Below are positions 8,562 to 20,409 of a stretch of DNA of 64,000 nucleotides, piece after piece. Below the pieces are notes generated by a model. That model ran no database searches. It saw only the letters and a list, made by a program, of their open reading frames with translations, and had not been told where the DNA came from. This DNA comes from Phytopythium helicoides (lineage: Eukaryota > Oomycota > Peronosporomycetes > Pythiales > Pythiaceae): assembly GCA_024867545.1 (NCBI GenBank), contig JANFNE010000018.1, positions 496,001-560,000 on the forward strand. Reading direction: 5' to 3'. A program made the position numbers and the translations under genes. Position 1 is the first letter of the stretch, and each line of letters begins with the position of its first letter.

Positions 8562-11004
8562 CTACTCGGTCGACGTCTCGAGCGTCTTGGATGCGCTGAA
8601 CGGATTCGCCACCGCCAACATTCCCATCTCGGCATCGGCAACCTCCTTGGCGCTGGTTGATGGAGTCGCCTTGGACAGGAATGGGCGGATGATGCGCTCT
8701 TCGCCCACAATGTGAACGGCAAAAGTCACACGCTCGTGCACCCCGTTCGTTATGAGCACTTCGTAGAACCCTGGGTACACAACCTGGTTCCCGTTCTCGT
8801 CGTGCAAAGCCAGCGCCTCACTCGTTACTGTGAACGTGAGCGCCTTCTTCGCGCCCGGAGCGAGCGCTACACGCGTGTAGTCAAAGAGCTGTTCGTTGAG
8901 CTGCGTCGCAGGACCCGTCGCGTTGGTCTTGAGCGGGCGAAAGTACGCAAACACGACTTCCTCACCCTCACGGGGGCCAGTGTTCGACAGCTCGACCGAG
9001 ATCGTTGCGCTCATTACAGGCGTCACCACAAGTGCTTCCTGGTTCTCGCCATCATTGTTCGGGACCCTTGAGCGAAAAGCTGGTGTAGCTGAGTCCATAG
9101 CCAAACGGGAACACTGGGACCTGCTTGTAGTAACGGTACGTTCGACCTGGGAACTTGGTCATGTCGAAGCTTTTCATCTCGACGGCGCTAATGTAGTCTG
9201 ACCGATACATGGTCACAGGCAGCTTTCCACTTGGGTTGACGTCGCCAAAAAGCACGTCCGCGATCGCGCGCGAGCCATAGAAGCCTGGGTAAAACGCCTC
9301 GAGGACTGCGTCCGTGTGCAAAATGAGCTCTTCGCATCCGATAACACCACCGTTGAATAGCACTGCGATGATTGGCGTCTTTTTCGCCTGTGTGCGGCGC
9401 CGAATCTGCTTGACCAGCTCCAACTGCAGGGCTGGGATGTCAATGTTCTTTCGGTCTCCGCCTTCTCGCTCGATGTTGATGTCAATTCCCAGGAACATGA
9501 TGATTGCGTCGCTGTCGTCTGCCAGTTTCAAAGCGCTTTCGAATCCCGCAGTCGACGAGTCGTTCACGCCACAGCCCTTCTCGTACTGAACAACTGTTTG
9601 CGATTGGCTTTGAACGAGAGCATTTTGGACGGCTTCGATGGGAGTTTGCACGCATCCATGCTCGTGGTAGTCGCCGTGGCAGATCTGACCAATGTAGTTG
9701 CCGAGTACAACATGGTGGTTCATGCTGTGAGGCCCGATCACCGCGATCTGCTTCAGTGTCTTTGGAAGTGGCAGCACTTGTCCGTTATTCTGGAGCAGCA
9801 CAAGCGATTCGCGGGCTGCCTTCAGACTAAGCTCCCGTGCCGCGGGAGTGTTGACCTCGCTTGGAGGAACGTGCCAGTACGGCTGATCTTCGATGGGGTC
9901 GAACAGCCCCAAGTCGAAGCGTAGCTCGAGTGTTCGTCGCATGGCGGGGTCAATATCACGCTTCTCGTCGAGCTTGCCTTCCTTGACCAGGGACTCGAGG
10001 CACTTTTCGTAGACGCTACCGCTGTTGACATCAGTACCGGATTGGATCGCCATCCTACCAGCCTCGCACAGTGACTTGGCGTGGCCGCTAGCGCGGAAGA
10101 TGCCCTCAATCGCTCCCGAGTCGCTCGTGATGTACCCGTCGAACCCGAGCGTCTCGCGCAGCAGCTTGGTGTTGAGCTGCTCGTTGGCGCACATGGGCAC
10201 TCCGTTGAGCAGGTTGTACGAGCACATGAGTCCTCTCGCGCGGGACGGAGGCTCGACGGCGGCTCGGAACGCCGGGAGGTAGGTGTCTGCAAAGTCGTAG
10301 GGGTTGACGCGCGCGTCAAACGCCATGCGGTCGACGTGGTCGTAGTCCTCGTACGAGTAGGCCGCCCAGTGCTTGAGCGTCACGACGGCCTGCAGGAAGG
10401 GACTCTCATTGCGTCCCTCCTGCAGCCCACGCGTGTACGCGACGGCGTAGCGGCCGACGGCGAGCGGGTCCTCTCCTGGCGTCTCCATGTTGCGTCCCCA
10501 GCGCGGGTCGCGCGCGATGTTGATATTGGGCGACCAGCAGTCGAGTCCGAGGTGCGGGGCCTTGGCGTAGTTCTCCCTGGCGTCCTCTAGCCACAGCGCG
10601 CGCAGCTCCCAGCCGATGACGCGGCCCATGTCGCGCACGAGCTCCGAGTCGAAGGTGGCGCCGAGGTTGACGGGGTTGGGGAAGTTGGTGGCGCAGTTGG
10701 TGCCGCACGTCGACTGCACGCCGTGCACGCAGTTGGCGCCCCAGTCGTACTCGGGGATGCCCAGCGCGCTCACGTTGCCGCGCGGACTGGCGCGCGCCGT
10801 CAGCATGAGCGTCTTTTCACGCAGCGACAGCCGCGAGATGAGGTCCGCGATGCGCGCGTCCCTCGGCAGCGACGTGTTGCAGAACGGGAAGCCCGCGTGC
10901 GCCTCGTCCGCGCACGCGCGCGGGATCTGCGGCTGGTCCAAGTCGGCGGCGGCGGCGGCGGCGAGCGCCAGCGCCAGCAGCAGCGGCGCGCGGAGCGGCG
11001 TCAT
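8562..11004 (-). CDS. Secreted glycoside hydrolase family 3 (beta-glucosidase/beta-xylosidase type), one frameshift
   Basis: The ATG at 11004 opens a signal peptide (MTPLRAPLLLALALAAAAAA). The N-terminal TIM-barrel domain carries the GH3 nucleophile region GYITSDSGAIEGI (Asp of SDSGA) and the early motif RDPRWGRNMETPGEDP. The second domain follows (VLLQNNGQVLPLP, AVIGPHS), with a candidate acid/base Glu in NIEREGGDR. The frame stops at 9052, just after SYTSFSLKG. The fibronectin III-like C-terminal domain continues in another frame to 8562 (ELSNTGPREGEEVV). Removing one base in the GGG/CCC runs at 9061-9067 would join them, so a sequencing error is likely. GH3 enzymes of this subgroup act on oligosaccharides from plant cell wall xylan or glucan; substrate cannot be told here. 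Confidence 0.88.
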
Positions 11005-11019
11005 GGCGAGAAGGGCGAC

Positions 11020-11034
11020 GAGTGCGGAGTGAGG
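11020..11034 (-). promoter_or_regulatory. Initiator-like element of the GH3 gene
   Basis: The minus strand reads CCTCACTCCGCACT, partly matching the oomycete initiator, only about 20-30 nt upstream of the chosen ATG. Weak evidence. Confidence 0.35.
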
Positions 11035-11376
11035 GGCGGGGGTATAGGGGATTGTATGGCGCGGGGGGAAATGTGGGGCCATACAAACGGCAAGAGAACA
11101 TAACTTCAACGAGAGAAGATCGCATCACGTTTGGTGGGTTTGAAATTTGTGATACGACACCCACATGCGGCCATGGAATCTGACCTTGGATATGCGTTGA
11201 GCTGGAGTAGTGGTGGCAGAGAAGTCAACTTGTGTACGACCTCCATGCTGGACAAGCGTGGCTGGGTAGACGAGGTGCTGCTGGAGAAGGAGAAATCGAC
11301 TGGCAAGTTCAGCTGGTCGAAGAGCAAAGCAAACCGCTCAAGCGGACTCAGCAGCAGGATGGATGCGCACGGCGGT

Positions 11377-14213
11377 CTACGGCCCGGAGCGATACTCGCG
11401 CAGGTGACTCAGAGCTTCAACGACAGCTGCCATGTCGATGCGCCGAGTCGGGTCGAGGTAGGTCATGTGCTCGATCAGCTCCCATGCTCCGTCGTCTATA
11501 CTTTCGGGTCGGGCCGGGAGCTCGCCTCTGATTATGTGCACCTTGACAGCAGCGTCTGGAAGGTCAACCCCGAAGGGAACGACGCCAGAAACAGCTTCGA
11601 TAATGCACATGGCGAAGCTGTACACGTCAGACGCAAACGTTGGGGACGAGCCTTTCAGACACTCGGGCGCCTTCCATCGATACGCGCCTTTGGCTCCTTC
11701 TCCGTCAACTTCCGTCGGATCAAAGGGGCGAGCAACGCGGCTGAGGCCAAAGTCAGTCAGTTTTACTACTCGGTTTGCGCCGACCAATATGTTGTTGCCC
11801 TTGAGATCAGCGTGAACAATCCCGCGGTCGTGGAGGAACCGAAGTCCGACTGCCGCTTCGTATATCGGCTGCCAGACGTGCATTCGATATCGCGCAGAGT
11901 GTAAATAGGTTGGGAGGATGCCATGTTCTGCGAGCTCGCAGACGAAGAATGGTCGAGGTCCAACATGACACGCGCCATAAAGCTTGACGATATTTGGGTG
12001 GTTGAGCAAAAACCAAATGTCCGCCTCGCGAACGAACTCACGCCGTTGTTCCGGACTGTTGGTGTCGAGAAGCATTTTGACTACAACGTCAGTGCCAAAC
12101 CACTTTCCGTGATAAACGGAACCAAATGCTCCCCCAGCAATATAGTCGCCGAGCTCGATCTCATGGGACGGAAGAAACCATTCCGGCACGACTACAGGGC
12201 CTACTGATCGCGTCAGTCGCGCATGAGCCGATTTCAGCTCCTGAAGATCCGTTGCAAGGTAGGCTCCGCGCCTGCGAGTGGTTTCGAATCCCATAACGAC
12301 TGCAGCCTCCATCAGGTCCTCTACATTCTCATCTGCATCGCGTCGCTCATGTTTGCTTTCATCCTCATCGCTGGAAGCATTGGCCACAACACTTTCACTC
12401 AGTCCACTTAGATTCAATCTCGCCTGTTCCATGTCAAAGCTGGAGTCTCGCTTCCAAATGCCGATCCATTCATGGACGACTGAAGATCCATCGACAACTG
12501 AATATCCAAGCAAGCGATCGATTTCGTGGTGATAAGAGTAGTTTCGACTTGCGATGGTCCGTGCAGCGCATGTTGCGGATGCTGAAATGTATGAACTGAC
12601 GCTACTTTGAGAGACAGTAGAATGGTAGAAGCGCGCAACAACAGCGCGGAAATGTGCGACCAGCTCAGTGGGTAGCGCCATGCAAAGCTTTTCGCGGATT
12701 TGATGGTAAATATCAACAAGACGACGCCATACGTGAAGATTCATGTCTTGACCGACGCCTTGACCAGCTACGAAGTACCTGGATAGCTCGGCAAACACAT
12801 TTTCAAGCGAGTGTCCAGCAGCATCAACAGCGATATCAGCTAAAATACGATCTGGGTCCCCCTCCAGGAATTGGGCTTCAATACCACGGTTCGCCGCAGT
12901 CAGCGATTGGAGTTGCTGAAGAATATGCAACACTGCAGACTGATCATCGTTGACACAGCTCCACATTGCACCAAGAACTAGCCATTCGTCAGGACTAACG
13001 TAAGCTGGTCGCTCATGTTCGGTCTTGGCGAGAGCGGTTTTCAGATCGGTACTGTCGGGCAAAGTACTTCGTGCCATCTTTATGGATGCAAACGCTGCCT
13101 CTGCTAGCGTGTGAAGATCATTCGCGAACGACTGAGATTCGTCAAGATCGTTTCGAGCTATAATGCCATTTCCGCGCAGCACGATTCTTGTTGATGTTGG
13201 TGTTTGCAATACGCAAGCACTAGAGAATTTGCGATACACCGTTCCGCATTGGTGCATGTGCTGAAGTCCCAAAACGCACTGGTACACGGATTCCCAGCGG
13301 AAGTATCGCCCTTGCCTCAAAGGATCCGGGGGCTTGGTACACGTTGGTGTGCTCGTGGATGTAGAAGCGAGCTCCTACATGACACGCTGCGAACAGCTTT
13401 GCCACATGTGGGTGGTTGAAATCTCTCCAAAGAGCAGCATTTGTCAAGAACACCTCCTCATCTTCTTCTTGCGGCGCGTAGTGCAGTCCGATGTGTCCAC
13501 CGTGCCATTGTATAAAGTTGTAGTCTCTTCCAAGCTCCATCGGCGACGCAAACCAGGAGGGAACTGTGACTGCTATCATGCAAGTGTGTCGAGTTAGCTT
13601 CTCGAAGACACTGACCGTGACAGTCCTTTCTTCTGGCAAAAGTCGAGCCTGAATTCGTCGACTGATCGTGTTTGAGCAGCGTCATCAGCTCAAGGCAGTA
13701 CTGCTGTTCATCGATCCCTTTATCACGCGATTCATGTTCAATCAACGCTCGAAATTCGTCGTCTCCACTCAGCAGGTACTCGTAATGCAGCGCTCGGTCC
13801 TTACGCTCTTGGTCTAATATCAATCGCCACTGGCCGACACCAATGTCCTCCGGTGGTATTAGACCCCCGCGGGACAACGAGTCGATCCAGCGATGGAAGC
13901 GCTCGATGAGCTCGACGATGTGTCCAGTATTCGCCAGCTTGACCAGTGAACATGGCTCGCGCTCATACGAGAGCATGCAGCATACGAACGAGGCCGCATT
14001 GGATCTAAAGTTGAGCTGCTGAGAGACGCTGTCGGGTAAGTGATCGAGAGTCTCACACACACTCCATAGACGCTCAACAAGGTCATCTCCGATACGGTCT
14101 AGCGAGTGCACACGCCTTTCGCGTTCGGGATGCCACCGACTGCCCGTGTCGCTCTCAATTCGGGTGCCTAGGTGCTGGAGCGCAAACACAATCCCGGCCT
14201 TGGTCGACTCCAT
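11377..14213 (-). CDS. TKL protein with tandem pseudokinase and kinase domains, two frameshifts
   Basis: The N-terminal 190 residues (from ATG 14213) match nothing I know. Then comes a kinase-like domain: an N-lobe with FNHPHVAKLFAACHVG and a C-lobe YQCVLGLQHMHQCGTVYRK. The catalytic loop Asp is absent (VYRKFSSACVL) and so is DFG. A linker of about 300 residues leads to an intact TKL kinase: GAFGSVYHGKW, VVVKML lysine, IVHADLKGNNIL, DFGLS and GAYRWKAPE, ending at 11377. The two lobes share the segment NHP-V-KL-ACHVG, so the pseudokinase is probably a duplicate of the kinase. Frame changes fall near 13640 and 13300. No intron fits, and the frames are otherwise convincing, so they may be errors or early decay. 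Role unknown; probably signalling. Confidence 0.8.
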
Positions 14214-14384
14214 CTCGACCGGCGACGCTTCTTTGCAGACGCTGGGCAGCGAGGAAGTTCAGATCTGGCAACGAAAAGAAAAGGAGGAGGCACGCAACAA
14301 AGGGTGAAAGTTGGCTTATCCAATTCAAAGCAGAGCGACTGCCGATATCTACGCTTTACAAAAACCTAAGGCACCACCACGAAC
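14214..14384. other. Short spacer between TKL gene and RNR gene
   Basis: Both neighbours are on the minus strand and this is the 3' flank of the ribonucleotide reductase. No gene seen. Confidence 0.5.
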
Positions 14385-16554
14385 TTACAGGTCGGCTTGG
14401 CACGCTTCGCAGAACTTGTCCGGCACGTTCAACACCGTCTCCGTCGAGTGCGCAATGGAAAAATGAAGCTCGCCGATACGAGCGTTCATCTGGTGGTATG
14501 TGAGCGCGTCGATCTCCTCGTACGGCATCTGTGGGTATGCACCCATGGGAAGCTTGGGCAGGAGGCTGATGCCCTTGAGCTGGTACTGAAAGTACTCGAG
14601 CATGTGTGCGATCTGAGGACCCTCCTTCTCGGGGTCGAAGGTCACCGTGCAGCTCACTTGGTTGTCAGCCCAGTAGCGCTGCATGAAAGCCGCAAGTGAC
14701 ATTTGCTCCCACGCCGACACATCCGAGAGAGTACGCACACCCTTGCCGACGTCCACGGGGATCGACACCACAAAGGTCGAATCAGGCGCCTCGTATGCGG
14801 GCTCGATGTCGTAACCGGCGCTACGCAGAGCCGGGAGCAAGTCTGAGTGCTTATCTAGACGCATGCGGCGGATGTAGAAGCGACTCTCAGGGTAATGCAT
14901 GCCTGGCGTTGCGCCGGCCAACAAAGAGACCGTGCCGCTCGGCTTGATCGACGTCGTCTTGATCGATCGCGGAATGCCAAACTTTGCTGACAGTCCAGCG
15001 TCAATCTCTTGAACGGCATCATAACCGGCATTGCACCAAGTCTGGAACTCGTGAAGGCCGCGGTTTGAGATGAATTGGGCAATACCCGACATGCTACATC
15101 CAACGCGGCGGTTGCGAAGCATCACAGCGTTCGTGCGAGGCCAGTGTGTCTGACCAAGCGTCACAGTCTTGGCGTACATGTACGCGTACTTGAGCGTCTC
15201 CAGGAAGTCCTCAAGCGTGTCGTGGTTGTACGGGAAGGTCTCGACAAGGCAACACATCTCGTACGACTCAAGTGTCTGCTCAAGACACGGGTTGCCACCC
15301 GTGGCGTTCTTGTCACGGAAGTCCTTGACGCCGTTCATCCGGCCATACTCGCGCATATTCTGCAGCCACGCAAAACCAGGCTCGCCATTCAGCACGATGC
15401 GCTCGGCGATGGGCTTGTAGTCCATGCCCAGGTCTGCGAAAATGCTGTTGTTGGACGTCCAGCCGTATGCTGCGCGGTCTGGGTTCTTTTCGTAGTTCTT
15501 CAGGTCGACGTACTCCTCGCTGTTGTAGTCACCGAAGGCGATCTCAGCAGTGCGGCGCACGTTACCCGACACAACGCAGACTCCCATTTGGTTCATGATA
15601 TCCACAATTCCGCGGATGCTCAAATCCTTGCCAATCAATGGACGAAGGATCGAGTGGATGGCCAAATGCAAAGACTCAAGGGACTTGTAGCCAGAGCTGA
15701 TGCCGCCAAACCCGCGAATAGGTTCTCCTGCCGGGCGAATCAAGGAGTAGTCGAAGCTCGGCATCGGGCGGTTGAGGAAGTACGCGTCCAAGAGGAGACG
15801 GACTGACTCGACCCAGCCTTCGCGCGAGTCCGGGATCTTGTAAATAGCAGAGAGGTTACTAGGTCCAGGAACCGGGACTAGACCAGCTCCCTTCGTGTCG
15901 AATCCAACGCCGACGCCGAGCATGGCAGCTTCCATCAGGAAACAGAAGGGCTCAGGCAGGTGACTTGAGCTGGGCGATGTCAGCAGTCGAGACGAATGCA
16001 CAGTTGTTAAGGGCTGCAAAGAGTCCTCTTTCCTCGGTGATCGGCGAGCCCATGGCCCAAAGTCCGCGTCCGGGAGGCATGAACTTCATGTGGAAGATGC
16101 GTCGGTACATTTCCTGCGCCGTCTCGGTGACTTCTTGCTCGTCCCACGGCTCCTCGAGCTGCGTCATCCACTTCTTCTGCAGGTTGAAGGTGCCGTTCAC
16201 AACTCTCTCGATCGTCTCGTGCCAGCGTTCCTTGCCTCCGTCGGGCTTAACGCGCGAGTACGTGCGCATGTAGACGAGCTCTCCGAGTCCGTTAAAGCCG
16301 AAGGGCGGTATCAAGTCCTTGAACGAGTCGACAAAAGCCTTGTCAAGTCGGAAAGGCTCAAACCCCGGTCCGGCTCGCATGTGCACGCCCGAGACGAGTG
16401 GAGACCGCTCTTCAGCGTCCTCCGTGACCGTCAGGACCACGTTCTGCTTGGGCTTGTCGTGCAAAGGTGAGCTGGGCATGGCCTTGCGCTCCGTCTCCTC
16501 ATTGCCCAGGACGACAGCGGGCGACGTCGGGTGCAGGCTCTCGACCGCGACCAT
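14385..16554 (-). CDS. Adenosylcobalamin-dependent (class II) ribonucleoside-triphosphate reductase, one frameshift
   Basis: The protein matches the monomeric class II family (Lactobacillus leichmannii RTPR type) end to end. Visible features are LNNCAFV (first redox Cys), GNVRRTAEIAFG, NPCLE with its radical Cys and Glu, MCCLVETF (partner Cys), SIKPSGTVSLLAGATPGMHY, WADNQVSCTVTF and a C-terminal Cys-x-x-Cys (KFCEACQADL). It makes dNTPs using vitamin B12. The ATG at 16554 starts MVAVESLHP; an upstream open frame runs into promoter DNA. The frame breaks near 15955, between QLKSP and EPFCFLMEAA; one extra base in CTGCCTGAG explains it, so a sequencing error is likely. B12-dependent reductases occur in a few eukaryotes, including oomycetes and Euglena. 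Confidence 0.92.
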
Positions 16555-17259
16555 GGGCGTGAGGTGAAGGCAGCAGCAGGCTACTGTAGTGGCTGGAGGC
16601 GCTTGCTTGACAGGCGGTCGATTGGCGAATGAGCTCCGCCAGCCAAGCAGCCGACCCGCCACCGCGCTGGACGAACGAGCGCCAAGCAGCCGATTCTCCC
16701 GCGGGCCCAGCGTGTCGCTAGCGCTTGGCGCGCTCCCGCAGCGACTCGCGCCTCGCTTGGCGCGCTCGATCTCTCGACTTCCATTTCGTATGCTGGCGGC
16801 TGCAACGCCGCTTCGCGGTTTCCTCGCCCTGATTGGCTGGAAAACCCTCCCATACCGCCACTTGATTGGTGAAAAACACGCAACGACCTGTGACGCTTGT
16901 TGAGACGCTGTCATTTAATATATAAAACACAGCGCGGAAAGGCCGTCACATCAACTGCTACTATTACTTTAGACAGCGTATGTGTTTCTGAAAACGAGCC
17001 GACGCGGCGCGACGCGTCGGAATTGTGGAAAAGGGGGTTCGCGACGCGTCGCGCCGCAAGTCAAAAAGTATACAAAGCCAACTGTCAGATGCCATCGATG
17101 TGTCTCGTGTGCCATCGACGCGCCGCGACGCGTCGACCAGGTATTAATTACGACCGCGGTATGCGATCTCTCGTCTCGACCTGTATGCATTCGATAAAGA
17201 ACATAGAGTTGCGCAGGTATCCCATGGAGGCGCCATGAATTGGCGCAGCCTTCATCATC
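16555..17259. promoter_or_regulatory. Divergent promoter region between RNR and GON4L-like genes
   Basis: This 705-bp spacer separates divergent genes. Near the RNR side are short repeats around CAAGCAGCCGA (about 16653-16695) and CGCTTGGCGCGCTC (about 16722-16770). CCAAT boxes in minus orientation lie at about 16831-16836 and 16864-16869. Toward the plus gene are three ACGCGT sites described separately. No protein gene is evident. Confidence 0.5.
17004..17057. promoter_or_regulatory. 16-bp perfect inverted repeat containing ACGCGT
   Basis: Arms at 17004-17019 (GCGGCGCGACGCGTCG) and 17042-17057 are exact reverse complements with a 22-bp loop. Each contains the palindrome ACGCGT. A third related copy (GCCGCGACGCGTCG) lies at 17123-17136. 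The cluster sits about 450-580 bp above the RNR start and about 120-260 bp above the plus-strand gene. Confidence 0.7.
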
Positions 17260-20200
17260 ATGCTGAGCGGCGCGACCGCCGCCGGCGACGGCGCCGCGGG
17301 CGGAGACGCCGAGCGAACTCAAGCGCGCGGGGACACGATCGCCAGGCGCACGCGCACGCAGCTGTCGCTCGTGGACGTGCCGATCGACGCGCTCGAGGGG
17401 CTGCTGCCGGACGCGGCCGAGGCGGTGCGCTCGCGGTTTTCCCGCCAAAAAACTCAAACGCTCGCGTGTCTAACGGCGGCGTCATGTGGCGTTTATGCGG
17501 CTTGGCGCGCTGCGGGGCGTCGACTTGGTGTGGCTGCGCGCGAAAATGGACGAGTAGCCCGCAGAGGAGACGGAGGAGGACAGGGAGTACCAGCGCTTCC
17601 TGTCGTCGCTGCTGCCGCAGGAGCAGGAGAACCTGTCCTTCCTGGACGAGGAGGATGAGGAGTACCAGCCCGAGGAGGACGAGGAAGACGATGAAGACGA
17701 CCCGGACGCCATCGCAGATGCCATCAACGAGCGACCAGTGCGCATTTCGCGCAAGGAGCTCACGGAGCTGCTGTGGGACTCGACGCAATTGCGGATCCCG
17801 CCGCCTGGCGCAGGCGCGCCGTACCTGACCATCCCGACCTGCGACTGCAGCACTAGCCACAAGCAATGCAGCAACCACCACTACACATTCGCTGGCTGCC
17901 ATCCCGTTTCCAGCGGCAAGTCTATCGGTACCAGTATCAGCACCAACGCCGAGAGCTTCAAACGCCGCCACTATCGTGGTTGCCAATGAGGACACTGCCC
18001 CAACACCCCGGCCGTTAAGCTCACAACAAAATACGTCGCAAGCTTTGCGTCCCTCACAGTTGCCGGATCAAGTGGACTAGACCCCGGCGGAGGCGCAAGT
18101 CGCGAGTGCTGACGAGTCTTGAGAGCGTACACGGCAAGGTCACACAGGAGCAGTGCGTGCAGTTGGCGTCTCAAATCCACAAGCATATGCAACTGCTGCT
18201 CCAAAACTACCACGCACTGGTATCCGCAAACGACAGCAGCATGAGATCAACGCTCGCGCAGTGCCGCAAGATGATGAACGATCTACAGCTACGTGCGGAT
18301 AAGGCCCAAAGGTACAAAGGAGCACTTCTGTCGAAGGCAAACGTTGGAACGGAGGCAAGCGCCGACGACGCTGAGCAACAGCCGGAATCCTCTAGCAGCA
18401 CTTTAGGCACGGACAGTGTCAACAAGAGGAAACTCGAGGATGCCCTCGCGCTTCGCCGAGTGACGCGATCGCTGGCAGCAGCTCACGCAGCCGTCACCCA
18501 CCCGTCCATGTTTGAGCTTGTTGGGTCGCAGTCGATCGATGAACTGTCCTGCCGTGTTTCGCCGAGGATGTTCAGTCGATGAGCGAAATGCAGTGATGAA
18601 GGAGCACATGATGGAGCTTGATGCTCACCTGATTACCACCCGTCGAAAAAATCGTCAGCGCGCATTCACGCGTAGCGAAGAGGAACTCCTGGCTCACGGA
18701 GTAAGACGATTTGGCACATCAGCCAAATCGTGGGAGCGGATACGAGATGGATTCCTTCCAAGCAAGTCGATCGAAGTCATTCAGCATCGGTACAAATATC
18801 TCCTCAGCTCCAAGGCCAAAAGCAACGCCATCAAAACGATGCATGAGGAAGAAGTGTTACGACGAAAAGAAGGATGGCTTATTGAGGAGGACTTGCGCAT
18901 CGCCAGAGGGTTGATCGAGCTCTTTGACGACAAGAAACGGTTTTATCAAATTGCCAAGATGTACCTGCCTCATCGTTCTCGAACAGAAATCCGGAAGCGC
19001 TGGGAGCGTATCGTCGGCAAGCTTCGACAGTACGTGGCAGAGGTTGATCCACCTGTCGACGAACGGTCATTGGAGTATGTAATCATGGTGCGCGAATACT
19101 TGGAGCTTAAATTGCACGAACAAGCTAAGATTCAAGAGGCAGCAGACGCTGAAGGTGCCCGTGAGAAGACACTAGCATCGGTTCCATTCACGAATGTCAT
19201 GAGCCTATCAAGCAAGTCTGGTAATCGCACATTCCGCCAAACACATATCACTTGTCGTGTGAAAAACTTGCATCCAGCACTGTTTTTCACGTCATGGTCG
19301 TTGATCAACCCTGCAGTTCTGCTTGAGTCGACATGTGAGCATAACTGGCCAGCCTTTATTGAAACGGTGAAGCCCCCAGGAGCAGTTCCAAAAGCAATCC
19401 AAGCAGAGGTTGCGCCACCGGCAACAGGCAGTGCGCAGCTCATCGAACGCAATAGCGCTAGTGAGAAGGCGAAGAAGACAAGGCGACCGGATCGATCAAG
19501 TGCAAGAGTTACCTGCAGCACAGATTGAGGTTGCAGCTGGAGCAACAAACTGAGAAATCAATCCCACCACAAGTGGACATGGACGGCTTCGAGCGAGTCC
19601 CTGATTTTAACTTATCGGAGGAAGACGACGAAGATGACAGCGATTACGAACACGATGAGCTACTGTCGTCGGAGAACGAAGAGAGCGAGTCGGAGTTTGA
19701 GCAGATGGAGCTCAGTGATGATGACGAAGAGGATGAAGAGGACGATCTTACAGGCGAGGAATATGATTGGGACGATGAGGACGATCACGACGTGGAAGCA
19801 CTGAGCAGTGGTGATGAAGATGACCTCAACGAAAGCTCCGAGTCCCAAAACGACGAAAGCGAGCCATCGATTCGACATCCACTGCGCTTGCAGAATCTTC
19901 TCCTCCCCGACAATGGCCGCATCAAGCGTGCATTAGCAGCACTAGAGAGGCGAATGGTAACCAAGGCGGCGACTCCAAAAGGTCTTGACGGTGCATATAG
20001 TGGAGGATGGTCAGGAGTACGTGGCCAGCCCAAACGCACGATTGTGCCGTCCATTGTGCCAACTCCCGCTGCACCTGGCGTGTTGGTGACGGCATTCTCC
20101 GCTTTCGACCATCCACCAAGTGCTGAGAAGCCTAAAGTACCAACGCCCGCGCATTCCGAAGATGACGAGTGGGCGAACGGGTCTGGAGACGACAGTTTTG

Positions 20201-20364
20201 AGTGTGACGAGCTCCTGGAGAGCTCCGACGAGGAGGACGACGGCGGCGAAGCAAAAGGCGACGGCTTCAACTTGTCCATGATGTCGCTGGAAGAAGAAGC
20301 CGCAGCCACCTTCAGCGACGCTGTGTTCCCCAACAAGCGGCCACGACTCGGCCGCAAAGCGTAG
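17260..20364 (+). CDS. GON4L-like nuclear protein with SANT/Myb domain, multiple frameshifts
   Basis: Exon 1 (17260-17424) encodes RRTRTQLSLVDVPIDALEGLL. A likely intron 17425-17557 restores EYQRFLSSLLPQ and a long Glu/Asp run. Next come ISRKELTELLWDSTQL, a Pro/Ser/Thr-rich linker, then VTQEQCVQLASQIHKHMQLL, the block typical of GON-4-like proteins. A SANT domain follows at about 18640-18800 (RAFTRSEEELLAHGVRRFG). The last part (about 19540-20364) is a very acidic tail ending in PNKRPRLGRKA, a likely nuclear signal. The reading frame changes near 17835, 18085, 18550 and 19520. These could be sequencing errors, but four in one gene leave decay possible. GON4L relatives act as chromatin-associated transcription regulators; the assignment rests on domain order. 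Confidence 0.62.
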
Positions 20365-20409
20365 AACAGCAAATGTAAGTGCAGCAGCATAATGATATTG
20401 GTCGCTCGC

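Noticed and set aside
8562..9104. Separate small gene downstream of GH3
   Set aside because: It is the fibronectin III-like C-terminal domain of the GH3 enzyme after a one-base frameshift.
17004..17136. ACGCGT sites as true MBF-controlled cell-cycle boxes
   Set aside because: MBF is a fungal system; the sites are kept only as a finding for an unknown factor.
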